This document shows, one piece after another, positions 1-11,418 of a stretch of 64,000 bases of DNA. The notes below the pieces were generated by a model, which worked only from the letters and a program-made list of their open reading frames with translations, searched no databases and was not told where the DNA came from. The DNA lies in NCBI GenBank assembly GCA_022478985.1, contig JAKSZP010015890.1:116156-180155 (forward strand), written 5' to 3'. The position numbers were made by a program, and so were the translations under genes. Origin of the DNA: Massospora cicadina. Taxonomy: Eukaryota; Entomophthoromycota; Entomophthoromycetes; Entomophthorales; Entomophthoraceae. Every line of letters begins with the position of its first letter. Position 1 is the stretch's first letter.

Positions 1-1008
1 AGAGGGGGATGTGACCTTATAAGGGGGTTGGGGCTGAGCTTCCCCTGAATGGGGCTCTCCAGACCCCGCAGGTGGGCTGAACCATCAGCAGGTGGGCCAG
101 GTATGGACTCTGAGTCTGCAAGCGGTGTGACAGGGCCGCTTTGGTGCTGCTCCATTAAGGGTGTGGCTTTGGAAAATTCGGCAGTAGAATGGATGGGAAG
201 GTTTGCATTAGATAGATGTGCGATATTGAATGAGAAAGCAGGTTAATCATCTGGGGTGATCTGGTTTATTGCATATACAATCCGCCACTGCGTCTCAGGA
301 TCAAGCAACTGGATAATCCTATCATGTTTACATGAACTGATTATAGGCACCAACCCCAAGGATAAGGCTGGGAGGCAGGAGGTCCTGATGGTTAAGCATC
401 AGGCCCTTCCTGACCTCAAGCCCACCTTGGACCAACATTGGGTACAAGCCAAATATTCCCAGGTTGAAACAAGTAAGGTAAAAAACGCCAACCTTTGTCT
501 CGGCTCAGGCGTTAAAATGGACAAGCTACATAATGAATGATGATGGGACAATCAGGTTGATTGGGAAATGGGGGTTCAAAACTGTTCCATTTATGAAATT
601 ATGATCTCAGGTTGAGTACAACATCAATCAATCACTTAAGTGAGGTCGTTTTCAAAGTTTGCTACCCTTTTGGACAGAAGCATGCGCCTATTGGTGCACC
701 AAGGCTTGGAACCACTTCTGCTCACCCAGAATTTCCCCAAGGTTTTTTAGATATGCCCACTTATGACCTACGTTTATCGTTAATTTTTTTGCATTAAACC
801 TTTCCATTAACTTACATTCTTATTATTATGGTTCTATGGATGAACCTGTGTGCAGACCTCTTCAAGGAGATCTAAACAACATGGAATATTATATTTTATC
901 TCAAATAACTAAAGTTTCCAGTGCACAATTGGGCTGCCCTGGTCCCCTCCAGATTAAGGCACCCAAGCCTCCTAGCACCTATTTACACTTGATGATGAAC
1001 TCCCCTTT
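1..1008. other. Unrecognised DNA, no supported gene
   Basis: I see only short open frames without recognisable motifs, and no LTR, LINE tail or RNA gene. The stretch ends at the first copy of the target-site duplication of the SINE that follows. It may be old decayed repeat or host intergenic DNA. Confidence 0.5.
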
Positions 1009-1026
1009 GGGATCCACCCAAGTGTT

Positions 1027-1314
1027 TTATTTAACCGAGGCAAGCCAACCAGGTGACAGGCATTACTGAAAGAAAGAAAGAAATGACATGAAACCTGAAC
1101 AGGGTCAACTCCACTGAAGAAAGTTTTTCCACCTCCAGATTGGGACTCAAATTTTCTGGTTACATCATGGGTAAGGTTTTCGTGTTATTAGACCTACTAA
1201 CCGCCAATAGCTTCCTTTGGCTGGCACCCTGATTGATGTGCAAAGGGCAGGAATTGAACCCGCAACCTTCAGGTTGGTAGCCATACGCCCTTACTGACTC
1301 GCCTTCCACCCCTA
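1027..1314 (-). mobile_element. tRNA-derived SINE with a LINE-type 3' tail
   Basis: This 288-bp insert is flanked by an exact 18-bp duplication, gggatccacccaagtgtt, at 1009-1026 and 1315-1332. Read on the minus strand, the first 65 bases look like a decayed tRNA gene: an A-box-like stretch at 1303-1287 and a good B box, GGTTCAATTCC, at 1260-1250. A body of about 190 bp that I do not recognise follows. The 3' end carries GGTTGGCTTGCCTC followed by GGTTAAATAA, the same tail found on the LINEs and ORF1-only elements of this window. It has no coding capacity. A SINE must be moved by a LINE reverse transcriptase, and the shared tail points to the LINE families here as the partner. A short GAAA-type simple repeat lies inside at about 1070-1085. 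The tRNA of origin cannot be named. Confidence 0.85.
1250..1303 (-). promoter_or_regulatory. RNA polymerase III internal promoter (A and B boxes) of the SINE
   Basis: On the minus strand the B box reads GGTTCAATTCC, one change from the canonical GGTTCGAATCC pattern. The A-box-like segment at 1303-1287 reads GGCGAGTCAGTAAGGGC. Their order and spacing match a tRNA gene, and GCGG before and GCCC after the B box can form a T-arm-like stem. This is the main evidence that the element is a tRNA-type SINE. Confidence 0.75.
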
Positions 1315-1332
1315 GGGATCCACCCAAGTGTT

Positions 1333-3520
1333 GATATTTCTTGGTTATCTAATCCTGTATACCGCAATTTACACCCTTGCCTTGGTTCTCTTCAGCTCTG
1401 GGCCCCTGCACGGTGCCATGTTCCCCATTCTATTAAATGCTTGTTCCCTGGAGATGTGTATGTGCATCCTGCACCACCTCTCATGGAACTAAAGAGTTAC
1501 AGATACTCTCTTAAAAAATCCAGTCAGCAAACATTGGGATAAGGAATTGGGTGACAGCATGCTTTGCAAAATCAATCAGTAAAATTTTTAATTAAAAGTA
1601 GAGCGGACAGAGGCAGTGGCAAGCTGAATATGGTAGTTATGGTTTATAGAGAGCAAAAGTGCAAGAAGATAAGAGAATGAACTGACAACCACCCCTGAGA
1701 AGGGAAGTTTCCTTAAGTACTGTGTGTTTCACATAGAGGAGTTATTATGAGACTGGTTGTTTAGGGTTCAGCGATGGGATTTGGTTGGCTGGCGGGGAGG
1801 GGGTGGTGGAAAGTTCAGAATTTTGGCAAAAATTGAACTAAGTTGCAAATTTTTCCACATTTTTGCAACCAAACCAAGTCTTTGGTGCCAATCTGGACTC
1901 CAATCATCTGAATTGGCCTGTTCGCATGTTTTGGATTTTCCAGATTTGTCCTGGGAGGCTGGGGCCCCTGGGCTGAGTTGTTCGGGACCTGGTCCAAATC
2001 TCACTTGGGTATTTACATGACCCAAACTTTCCAGATCCATCCCAGAGAGTTGGGGCAACTGGTCTGAGTCAATTAGTGTCTGGTTCAAAATCCAAATCAT
2101 TCCACAACCTGATTTCTGGCACCGTCCAGTCCAGAACAGCTCCACCAGACCAGAATTTGCAGACTGGGCTCCGATGTTGGTGAAGACTATTTTCTAAAAA
2201 TTTTGACATAGTTTGCCTGGAGAGTGGGGGTTCCCAGGGGCCTGCCCATGGCCCTGGCATGCGCAATCTCTCTGCAGACCCTCTCTATTAAACTTACTAG
2301 GGTTGAGGAGGTGGTAAGGGAAGGGAACGGGTTATCCTTGGGGGGAAGAGTGGTCACCCAGTGCTCTTCTACCACATGCGCAAGTTGCTCAACTGTTATA
2401 GCGTTCCACTTGGGCCTTTAGACCTCTTTTTGTCCATGAGGAGTGTTTTTCTATACATTTTCAGGGGCTGGTCTTCATGACTTACATCCTCCCTTGGGGG
2501 TTGGGCCAGCGGCCGTTTCACTTCAATTTTCAAATGAGGCTCAATCCTTATGCCCCTGGTGCAATTTGGCGCTCCTCCAAAAGCGATGGCCAATCTAAAG
2601 ATAAAATTAAAAATCTAATAATAATTTGACCAGATTATGGAACCCTGAGTTGATGGCTGAACTAGTTTCAGTGAGCTGTTGTGGTCAACAGCATGTTACC
2701 AGTCAGCTCCTACCACTGCCCCAATTCTGGTGGCTGGCTCAGTGCTGGATGAATCCAATCCATTTGAGGCTCTCAAATAGATTAATTAGGATGAACAGTC
2801 ATATCCTGTGAAGCCAGATTTTGCTTTGGAGGAGTTCTTCGTTGACCCTCGCAATTTGTGTCCCCACCATTTTCGCCCTTAAAATGGTTTTTAATTTTAT
2901 AAGAAATATTAATAAATGGTAGTTGAGGCTGAAGCTTCCACTTCCAACACCCTACTTCATCAGCAACTTCATGGGGTGATGGAGCCCTTTATTGAGGGTA
3001 TTTCTTATCCCCAATTTTCCCCATATTTTTGAGGAAGATGAGAAGTATGAAGTTGAGGAGAAAGCTTTTGGTGAGAGCCATGCTTGCATTGATGAAGAAA
3101 AAACTTCCCTTTTTCAACCCCAATTATCCCAAAACCCACCAGAGCATCAAGTCATTCGCTTTTGTGCCTGCTCTAATCACTTTTGCTGAACATCAACTTG
3201 CTTAATATGTTGAGGCAATAGACACTTCCAACCTCATTAACAAAGAAAACACACAATTACGCCTCCTTATGCCACATGTTGCCAATGCTCCTAGCCCAAT
3301 GTTGTTCTCCATGGTCTGCCAGCTAAAGCAGGCACTGAACAAAAGTTAATCAAAGCTTCCTCACCTACTGTATGGTTTCCTAAGCTGTTTGCTGAGGTGC
3401 CATATTAGAATTTTTTTCATTTCTGATGATCTCTTTGTTTGGACCATTTGCAAATAAAGATGCATGGCTGCTTCCCTTTTTGGGTTGGGCACCACTAGTG
3501 CTAAAAGAAAGAAGAACATG
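1333..3520. other. Unrecognised DNA, no supported gene
   Basis: The frames here (for example 1768-2145 minus and 2992-3189 plus) have no motif that I recognise and no paralogue elsewhere in the window. Given the pol relic next to it, part may be decayed LTR retrotransposon downstream sequence, but I cannot show that. Confidence 0.45.
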
Positions 3521-4072
3521 TCATGAACTGGTAATTATCTTTCCTTGTAAGGAAGTGGTCAAACATTCCTGAACTTCCTTTATGCTGATTTGATAGAAGG
3601 CGTTCAAATAGTTTAGCATGTTAAAAACTCTGGCCTTCTCAGAATAGCGAAAAATTTGCTGCTTAAGGGGCATTGAATGGGGGCGGGGATCATTACATTT
3701 TTTAGATTCATAATCAATGCAAGGTTTTAATGAGTTGGTTGATTTCTCTTTGAATAACAAAGGGGAGCAAATGAAAATAATTAGAGATCTGACCATTTAA
3801 AAATGTTTAGTAACACAAACATCTAGGGACGCCTCCTCTCTTAAAAATAGGGGGTAGATAGGTGAGAATATTTTAACAAAGTCAACTTGCAGCTTAAATT
3901 CAAAGTCAAACTTTGTGTGCGCAGACAATAGGCGAGCTTTAGAGGAGTCAAACATGTCTGCATAAGCTCTGATACACTCAGGTAGGCTAGTTGAGGGAGC
4001 AGGATTTATAGCTAGGTGCATAGCGGCAAGACCAGCCTTGGGAGAAAGTTCCCACTTCCTTGGCGACACCAT
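3521..4072 (-). pseudogene. Chromovirus-like Ty3/gypsy pol relic (start of reverse transcriptase)
   Basis: Two adjoining minus-strand frames, 3797-4072 and 3521-3796, read in order like the junction before and into the reverse transcriptase of chromoviral gypsy elements. The first has LPECIRAYADMFDSSKARLL followed by a PIYPL block, matching the family pattern of a P-E-x-x-x-x-F-A-D-x-F segment, then GPIYPL. The second has KPCIDYESKK and then NMLNYLNAFYQISIKE, matching the RPCVDYRGLN and KLDLRxAYNxIRIKE blocks. The catalytic Asp of the latter is Asn here. No YxDD block, RNase H or integrase is visible downstream. It is distinct from gypsy elements A-D and clearly dead. Family assignment is from motif memory only. 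Confidence 0.6.
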
Positions 4073-4867
4073 GATGCTTCAATACAGGCAAAAAATGTTA
4101 ATAGTATCTCCCCTTAGAAGTTTTGCATGTATGGTTGCATCTGTGAGAGTTGTACAGATGTCAAAACGCCACCACTAGCGTACAACCAAAACAAAAAATA
4201 CAGAAGCTAAATTATCATATAGAAGGTCTTCACAAATCATCCATTGCCTTCACTGAAAGTGACTAGGGACAGCACTTTGTGATTAATGAATGACTTTAGA
4301 TGCACCGCCCTTTACAGATTAGCCACCCTAAAAGGGTAGGTCTAAGGCTTTTGCAAGATCCTTATAGTTAAAGTTTTTAATAGCGCTGGTGTCTACCTAA
4401 GTAAAAGCTTGGTAGCACATTCCAGAGGAGGTGAAAGTGACCAGGAACAAGAAGTATGAGGATGAAGATTGACTAGTTGGGGCAAAAATAGATAAACCAA
4501 CCATGAGCCTATGCGGTCAGGAATAGCATTGACCGTCACATAGCCTTAGTTTCACCTAAGGGGAATACTAAGGCCAAACAGGCAGGTTATGATGACTCAC
4601 CCCTTGAAGATTGAACAAAAAATAAATTAAATGTAAACTTTCATAAATGATATTACGGCAAGAATGTTATTACTTGACCAAAATTTAGTAAATTTAAAAA
4701 TTAATCAAAGGTTGATAGTATTAAGTTAATTTATAGCTCAAGACAAACTTTTAATTGGCTAAAATACTTGTCAGATGCTCTAGAATGGGTCTAGACAAAA
4801 ATTTTGGAGGCCAAGATTCTCAGAATCAACCCACTAAGGGCTAAGTTGCCCAATGGCTCAGCAGGAA
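4073..4867. other. Unrecognised DNA upstream of the chromovirus-like relic
   Basis: No frame longer than about 90 codons and no gag or protease motif could be recognised. By position it could be the gag-protease part of the relic at 3521-4072. It is interrupted on its right by LINE-a copy 1 and resumes at 10182. Confidence 0.4.
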
Positions 4868-5020
4868 CTTCCCCAAGCATATTTGATTAATTTAATCTAT
4901 TGTGGGGAAGGCCAACCATGGGACGGACACTTCCGAATATAATTCAAAAGACAAAACTTTTTACCAGGAAAGGCACCCCAGAGACGCGATGCTATCTCTT
5001 GTTGCCAGCGGGAACGCCAC

Positions 5021-8000
5021 TTATGGAAAGGGGGAGGAAACGTGTGATGGGGCCGTAGCCACAATTGAACACGTGTGGAGGAAGGGGGCTGATTTGATGA
5101 ACCAGACTGGGAACCAGAAGGAGACCAGCTGTCGGCGACGCGGTGGGAGGTATCCAAAAATCCACACTTGAAAGTGGTCCACCAAATGAGACCGGAGCTG
5201 TGGACAGCTTCTGGGAGAGTGGGGGTGGAGCCTGTAATGGCATCTAAGACAATCGTGTGGATGGTCCACATGGCGATCGCAACCACCAAAGCATGGAGGG
5301 AGGGTGGAAGGGAGGAGGCCATTGGTAGAGCAAACATATTCCTTGACAGAATGAAGGGATGCGTTTGATCCTGGCCCAGCAGACGTCAAACTTCGCGCCA
5401 TATCACGTTAGAGGTGGGGCACTTCTCCAGGCGGTGGAACAGCGTTCCATACTGGCCACACACGACACAGGATGAGTGTAAAGCGTTAGAGCGCTCAGCT
5501 GTATGATACACCCACCTCAGGAAGCGCCACACATGAGAGCGGACTTGAGGCTGCAACAGAGGATGGTGTGCGTATTTCCAGATAGTTTTTTGGGTCTCAA
5601 TGGAGTAAGGGATGTCCATCATGTCCAGGTAGTCCACCCTGGATAGGACATGGGGTCGAATGGGGATCACGCCATCATGGATGGGTAGCCCCTGTACCTC
5701 TTGTGTGAACTGAGGGGAGGGGCGGCCTCTCTGGGCTGTGTGTCCGCTAATACAAATTCTCCGCTCAGCGCTCCGCATGGAGAGGAGGATTCGTTTGTAG
5801 TGGGTTTTAGTCCTGTGAGGGCCTGTGGCCGATGGGTGTTAAGCGAGGTATTTCATCAGGGAGTGTGGGTTTGATGGGTTGTTGAGGCCCAAGGCTCATG
5901 AGAAGTTGGAGTGGGCCGCGCGGGACCAGTGTTGGGGGGGGAGCGTAGGGGCGGTGATGGCCGCTATCTAGGTACCCAAGATCTTGGCAGCATGGGCTCT
6001 GATATCGAGCAGACCCATGCCACCTTGATGGTGAGGGCCAAACATGACCTCTAGCCATACTGGTGGAGGGCGGCCTGACCAAAGCCATCCTTGCAGCAGG
6101 GCATACAAGGATTTGAAGAAGCTTGGGGAGAAGGGGATGGTGTGGGCTCCTAACCAGACTTTGGAGAGGAGCATAGAGTTAGCTAAAACAACCCTGCCAG
6201 TAAGGGAAGTAGGGTGGGCTCTGAGAGAGGCGATTCATTTCTTCATGTTGTCAAGAATACGGCTCTCCATTACTGCTGACGCGTATCCGCCTGCCTCCAC
6301 CCACACGCCCAGATGGTGTACCGGTCCTATGGTAGGGCGTGGCATGAAGGGAAGCACTAGTGGGGCGATGTGTGTTGAGCTGGTAGGGCGAGGACGTGGG
6401 TGAGCAGATGGGCCAGGTTGCGAACTAATTGCTGGGGCCCAGCAGTTCTGAGTTTGACCAAGGAGGATGATTTCGGTTTTGGAAGCATTCAGTGCAGCAT
6501 TGCTTACCCGGGAATACTCCTGGATGAGAGCTTTAAGTGCACGTGCATCTTTTTTATCAGACACCCCAACCACACAGTCATCTGCGAACGCCATCATCTT
6601 GACTGGGGCTTGGCCTGGCACATGGACCCCAGTTAGTTGAGCATTCACATTTCGCAGTAGTGGGTCAAGGCTGAAGTTGTATAAGAGTGGGCTGAGGGGG
6701 TCCCCTTGTCACAAGCCCCTTTGAGGGCAGACTACTTCTGTTAGGAAGCCAGGGCCACGTACTGCCATTGTTGCAGATTCCGTGAGCAGCATCACCCAGT
6801 TGATGAAGCGAGGGGGTAAGCGGAATTGATGGAGGCAGGCCCTGAGGTATTCCCAGTTTACTCTATCATAGGCCTTCTGTTGGTCCAAGAATACAAGTGC
6901 CCCAGAGGCTGTGGACTGACATGCATTAGCCACAGAGTGCACGTTATCCCAAATCGACCTTCTGGGTATGAAACTGAATTGTTCTGGGGAGATGGTGGCA
7001 GTTGCTACAGTCCCTAAATGGTTAGCCATAATTTTTGTTAAAATTTTTGTGTCTGTGTTAGTTAAAGAAATGGGGCGCCAGTTGGCTAAGTCTAGCTTAT
7101 CCCCTTTCTTGAAAAGTGTGACCGTAAAGTCCTCATGTCCTCCTGGTAGGAGGCGCGTTTCCAAAAGGCTCTGGTTAAGTGAAGCAAGAAGTAGTGGGGA
7201 TATATATTTGAAGTATTTTTTGTAGAATTCATATGGGATGCCATCTGGGCCTGGGCATTTCTGGTTAGGTGCACCGCGGATGGCTGTCCATAATTTGTTC
7301 GGAGTAATTAAATTCATTATTTCTGGGTATTAAGAAATGGTGCAGATGTGGGCTTGGTCAAGAAATTCTGCCATTTTGGCCAGCTGAATTAGATCAGATC
7401 GGTATGACTTGGAGTAATACTTCTATATTTTGATTGCCACTTTGGCTGGCATATCTGTGGTGGAATTGTCCGATCTTCACACCTGTGTGCAGGCCACGCT
7501 ATGGCATGGTGCGAAATTTTTTTTAAAAATGTATGTGGTACACTTGTCACCCTTTGTGATGCATTTGGCCCTGTATTGAACACAAACCTAATGTTTGTGT
7601 TGTCTTTTGAGCGCGTTGAGGTGGGCGGCTGCTTCTGCCCATTTCTGGCCCCATGCAGGGCTATATCCTGTAGTGGGGATATTGGACTCCAGGTGTGCCA
7701 ATTCTGCCAGAGTGCACAAAATGGTTGCTGATGTGGCTCGTGAGCATCTGGAGGAGAGGTGGCAAGAGTGTCAGATGGTATCCTCTTTGAAGGTTGCCCA
7801 TGTGGAGATGGGGTCCGCGCAGAACGGTGTTACAAACTCTTTTGTCAAAGTTGCTTCTTTCACCCAAGTGGAAAATCCTGGCGACGCGAGTTTGGGGGGG
7901 CGGAGCTTGCACCAATGTGGGGCCCTGGCCACTGTAGTGGGTAGGTGGTAGGTTATCGAGACCAGTCAGTGGTTATGAATTCCATTTTTGTTGTTTTGAA

Positions 8001-8648
8001 GTGGGAGATGTGGGGTTGGAATTTCGCTGGCATTAGGATAAGGTCGATGCAGGTCATGGACCTTAATTAGCCATTGTGGACGTGGGGGCGCGTCATGTTT
8101 TTGATCAGCGGGGCATGTCATGGTAGCACATCCATTATCCTGAAGGTGGCCTTTAGAACGCGCAGTTCTACGTGACCCTGGGGGGCGTGGGGTGAGGAAG
8201 GCCACTGGTCTGTTGGTGTGTTTAGCCAACAGTTCATGTCACCAACTATGAATGGGTTTGGGGGTAGTGAGAGGGATTTGACCAACGAGAAAAATTCCTG
8301 ATGCTCGCATGCACTGTTTGGGGCATAGATATTGATGATTGCGTGCGCTATGTCAGCCCACAAGAAAGTGACAATGAGAACTCGGCCATTTAGGAATGTT
8401 TCTGATGATACAAATTTGAAGAGATTGTTTCTCCAAACTAGCACCCCACAGTGCTCTGACCAAAAGGATAGGGATGATAGGTGCATGAATAACAAAGTCT
8501 CCTCGGAACCTCATGGACAGTGGGACTCCTGGATGGCCAGGATATACACGGTTAAATTTTGTTGTAAAAAACTCAGTTTCCTAGCCTGGGACAGTGAGGC
8601 CTTGATTCCTGCGATATTCAACGTCCCTAAAGTGAACGTTATCCCCAT
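5021..8648 (-). pseudogene. LINE-a ORF2 (endonuclease and reverse transcriptase), copy 1
   Basis: ORF2 starts at the ATG at 8648, overlapping the end of ORF1. Domains in order: AP-type endonuclease (8648 to about 7960) with NIYAPNS and GDMNCWLN; a linker; reverse transcriptase with KCPGPDGIPYEFYKKYF and FKKGDKLDLANWRPISLTNT in 6709-7317 and FADDCVVGV in 6235-6648; then a C-terminal CX2CX7HX4C knuckle at 5419-5469 (CVVCGQYGTLFHRLEKC) and the conserved tail ending HTCSIVATAPSHVSSPFP at 5021. The frame breaks near 6700, 6180, 5800 and 5380 and inside the endonuclease, so no protein can be made. The catalytic FADD box is kept. It would nick target DNA and copy its own RNA by target-primed reverse transcription. 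Confidence 0.85.
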
Positions 8649-9874
8649 TGCACCTTAGGTGCGAGGGGGCGGGCACCTGGGCCCACTAGCCTCCTCTAGA
8701 TCCCCATGGGCCTTCATGGAAGCGCGGGTGTTAGCAGCAACGCTATCAGGATTTTTGTTGATTTTAGCAGAGAGGTTTGCATTGGCTTTTGCCTTTGCTT
8801 TTTGTTTCCCTGACATCAGACAAATTTTTTATGGTGTGGATGCAGGTGATTGTGGTGCATCAACGTTCTGGTCAAAAAAAAATTCTGGTTTTATTTGCCC
8901 CAGGTCAGTTTTGACCAGAGCTTGGTTGCAATGATTGGGTGAGATCGAATCCCCCATCAGATCCTCAGATCGGGTGGCCCAATTGGCATGGGTTTCCCTA
9001 TCTAATTGGATGATGGATTCCCAATTTGCTTCCACCGCGAAGGTTTTGATGTCCTCCTGGCGTTGGGAGTGTGGGATAGTGGTGGTGGCTTTGGCCGCTT
9101 CCTTGGCCGCGGCCCTGTGGGCCTGCTTGGCCTTCTTCCACTCTTGCGGGGAGATGGGCTTTACCAGTAGGTAGCAGCCTTGTGCTTCCCACGGGAAAGC
9201 CTCTTTGGTGCTTACAGTTGGTTCGTAGTGCGCCTCTCCGCTGGCCATGGCTGCTGAGGGGTGCTCTTGGAATGTGACGCCCTCCTTGGTGGGGCATGCA
9301 TGCGCCTTATGGCTGAACGCATCACAGTGGGTGCAGATGGGGGGCGCGCTGTCCACGGTCACCTGGAATGGCCGGGTGGTATGCCCTTTGATCCTAATAA
9401 AAGTGGAGTGTGGGATCTGGGTTAGGTCCTTTGCAATCTCATCAGTTGGGGTCAGAACTGTGATGGCTTTGCCGGTGCACAGGTGTGGCATCAGCGTGAA
9501 GCGTTGCATTTTGAAAGATTGTATTTCGCCATATACAGCGAGACCATCTTTCAGGTGTTGTTCCAAAATGTCACATTTTACTGTAGTAGGCAAAAAGTCA
9601 AACGTGAGAAAATTTGGTTTGATTTTATTCATCTGGTGTGTTTGGTTTTGATGACCCATTGCCCTATGGGGAGGTCGACCACTACGTGCACCGCAGCAGC
9701 CTCATCTGCTGCCTCTTTGTTTTTGAAACCTAGGTCCAGCCAACCGCGTGACATGGAGTGAGGTGCGATGTACACCACAGTCGGGAAAAAAGTGTGCACA
9801 TCTTCAAAAAAATTTTCCCATAAAGCCATTTGTTGGATGTCCAGAAACACGCGGACTCCATATTCCACTGACAA
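8639..9874 (-). pseudogene. LINE-a ORF1 (nucleic-acid-binding protein), copy 1
   Basis: Frame 9629-9874 begins MSVEYGVRVFLDIQQMALWE and carries the RGWLDLGFKNKEAADEA block. The reading continues in a different frame at 8829-9659, so there is a frameshift near 9650. That second part holds DFLPTTVKCDILEQHLKDGL and a CX2CX4HX4C zinc knuckle at residues 109-122 (about 9294-9335). The region before the knuckle resembles the RNA-binding fold of L1-type ORF1 proteins, although this is not proven. The tail is Ala/Lys rich (KKAKQAHRAAAKEAAKA). The ORF1 stop is at 8639-8641, just inside the start of ORF2. The natural start lies upstream of 9874 in decayed sequence. Confidence 0.75.
8648..8664 (-). other. 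Hairpin at the ORF1/ORF2 junction, LINE-a copy 1
   Basis: In the sense strand the sequence reads TCGCACC-TAA-GGTGCAA, a stem whose final A is the first base of the ORF2 ATG. One of the seven pairs is a C-A mismatch here. The same position in copies 2 and 3 of family a gives perfect seven-pair stems. Confidence 0.55.
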
Positions 9875-10181
9875 AAGTGGCTGAGAGTGCGGCGTGTTGA
9901 TGTACTGGTTGCATCATGCTTGCCATGCGAGTATTTCTGGGGAAATAGTGATTGCCAGTTTTTAAAAATTTTGTCTATTCCACCAGTTTCTCTGGGGCGT
10001 TTTCAAATGTTGGAGGCCACGGGCCTTCCACCTGCTCCTCTTGCCTTACTTGCCCAACTGCTCCCTGACATGGGCGCAGACTAATCTCCTCTGTGAGATT
10101 ATCAAACTAGATTCAGACTTGAATTGAATAGGTTTCAAAAGTGATTGCAACGAGAAAGAAAAGTTCTTCCCCAAGCATATT

Positions 10182-10276
10182 CCCCAGGTTCCCTTTCTAT
10201 AGTATATGAATGAGCTTGCAATGGTGCTTTAAGCAACTTCATCTTCTAATAATATAAATAAAGTATAAAATCTAAT
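10182..10276. other. Short host segment between two insertions
   Basis: About 95 bases of AT-rich sequence lie between the duplication of LINE-a copy 1 and the duplication of NLE copy 1. No gene or motif is visible. Confidence 0.6.
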
Positions 10277-10289
10277 ATATAGTTTTTAA

Positions 10290-11040
10290 AAGACTTTCTT
10301 TCCGCTCAGCATAACTTTCTGAGCAAGATTACATGAATCAATAAAACAAATTGAATTTGCCTGTAGTAGTTTTGCTCCAATGTCCTCAGATTTCCCACCG
10401 GCTGCTCCATCATGCGGCAGCGGTGAAACTCCCCTTGACATTTTCCATCCAGCAGGAAAACGCACTAGGACTGGTTCACCCCAGTCACTCCAAACCCATG
10501 GGTCAATTTGTTCCACCCAAGGACCTCGACGCCCACCTTTCTCATACCCAAGCAGTACCTCGCTGCCCCCTTGTGCTCCCCCAGAGCAACATGTGCTACG
10601 GCCTAAGGGTCAAATATGGGAAACTATTCCCATACCACAACTAAGCCATTATCAAAATGGCACAGGCGGTGATAAAACTCGCCAGTTTTATAGATTTCCA
10701 CCCCTACAAGGGGTATTTTGACCTCGGCTTCACCTGCAAAGCTGATGCTGCCACTGCAGCAACTGTGCCCCTGGTATTCCAGGGCACCCCTCTCCCCACA
10801 ACTCAGACTCAGCTCCCAGTGGACACCACCTTGGTGGTTCAGTTTGCTGGCTTGCCCACCCACCTCCCCCTTGAAGTGCTCCACAAGGAGCTGATGGACG
10901 GTTTGGCAGCCTCTGGCTCCAACTCCATCTTACAATCTGTGGTCCCAAATGGGGCCACATGACATGCTGGGCCTCGGGCATATGCCACAATCAGCCCTGA
11001 ATTTAATAAAAATGCGGTGTTAATTCCACTGCACACTGTT
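10290..11040 (+). mobile_element. ORF1-only LINE-like element (NLE) copy 1, 5' part
   Basis: This is the first of three pieces of one element: 10290-11040, 22659-23445 and 24599-25005, about 1.95 kb in all. The pieces are bounded by a 13-bp duplication, atatagtttttaa, at 10277-10289 and 25006-25018. The 5' end (GACTTTCTTTCCGCTCAGCAT) resembles the start of NLE copy 2 and, more loosely, of the LINEs. The ORF starts at ATG 10380 (MSSDFPPAAPSCGSGETPLD) and changes frame near 10440. It then runs through FDLGFTCKADAATAA and LVVQFAGLPTHLPLEVLHKE, which align with FDLGF and TFDFLPT blocks of LINE ORF1. An in-frame TGA occurs at about 10960. Gypsy A inserted at 11041. Confidence 0.8.
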
Positions 11041-11379
11041 TCTGGAAGTTTTGAATTACACTTCCAATGGGGCAGGTTGAATCTCAAAGTTACACTGGGT
11101 GGATTCTCCAAAAAGGTGATAAATTTAAATGGAAATACATGTTATAATTTGACCTGATTTTTATTTTCAAAAAGAGGGAATATTTATAGGCTTTTTAGCA
11201 GTTCATAATCTATCTGAGCGAATTAATCTCTGTGCAACTGAATCATCAATCAATTGATTGGGATTAGATTGATCATTAACCTTGATAGATGGAGATATAT
11301 TGCTCACTCCTTTCAATGATGTTGGGGGAATTGATGAAGAGGATTTTTGGAGATATGAGAATTCAGTGAAATCCTGACA
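11041..11379 (-). repeat. 3' LTR of gypsy A
   Basis: On the minus strand it begins TGTCAGGATTTCACTG and ends AACTTCCAGA. It is nearly collinear with 22324-22658, including a shared GATAGATGGAGATATATTGC block. Next to it inside the element, 11380-11395 on the minus strand (GAAGGGGAAG core) is a purine-rich tract suitable as the polypurine primer. Confidence 0.9.
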
Positions 11380-11418
11380 CTTCCCCTTCAAGATTTGATC
11401 ACAGTGGAGGACGACTTC

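Larger units (their letters stand above)
4884..10165 (-). mobile_element. Full-length L1-like LINE, family a, copy 1
   Basis: The element is bounded by an exact 16-bp target-site duplication, cttccccaagcatatt, at 4868-4883 and 10166-10181. Its minus-strand 5' end begins with the TTTTCTTTCTCGTTGCAA motif that also starts the other family-a copies. Its 3' end carries the ATGGTCGGCCTTCCCC version of the shared tail and then AT-rich sequence without a poly(A) run. It contains ORF1 with a zinc knuckle and ORF2 with endonuclease, reverse transcriptase, a C-terminal knuckle and a conserved tail. Both ORFs are broken by frameshifts. Length (5282 bp) matches the other complete copies (5.2-5.3 kb). Confidence 0.92.

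Noticed and set aside
1768..2145. Minus-strand 125-codon frame with a Pro run
   Set aside because: No motif, no paralogue, and an equally long plus-strand frame overlaps it. Not supported as a gene.
4902..5368. Plus-strand frames over the 3' end of LINE-a copy 1
   Set aside because: They are shadows of the well-supported minus-strand ORF2 C-terminus, and the same shadows appear at 32644-32877 and 24093-24293.
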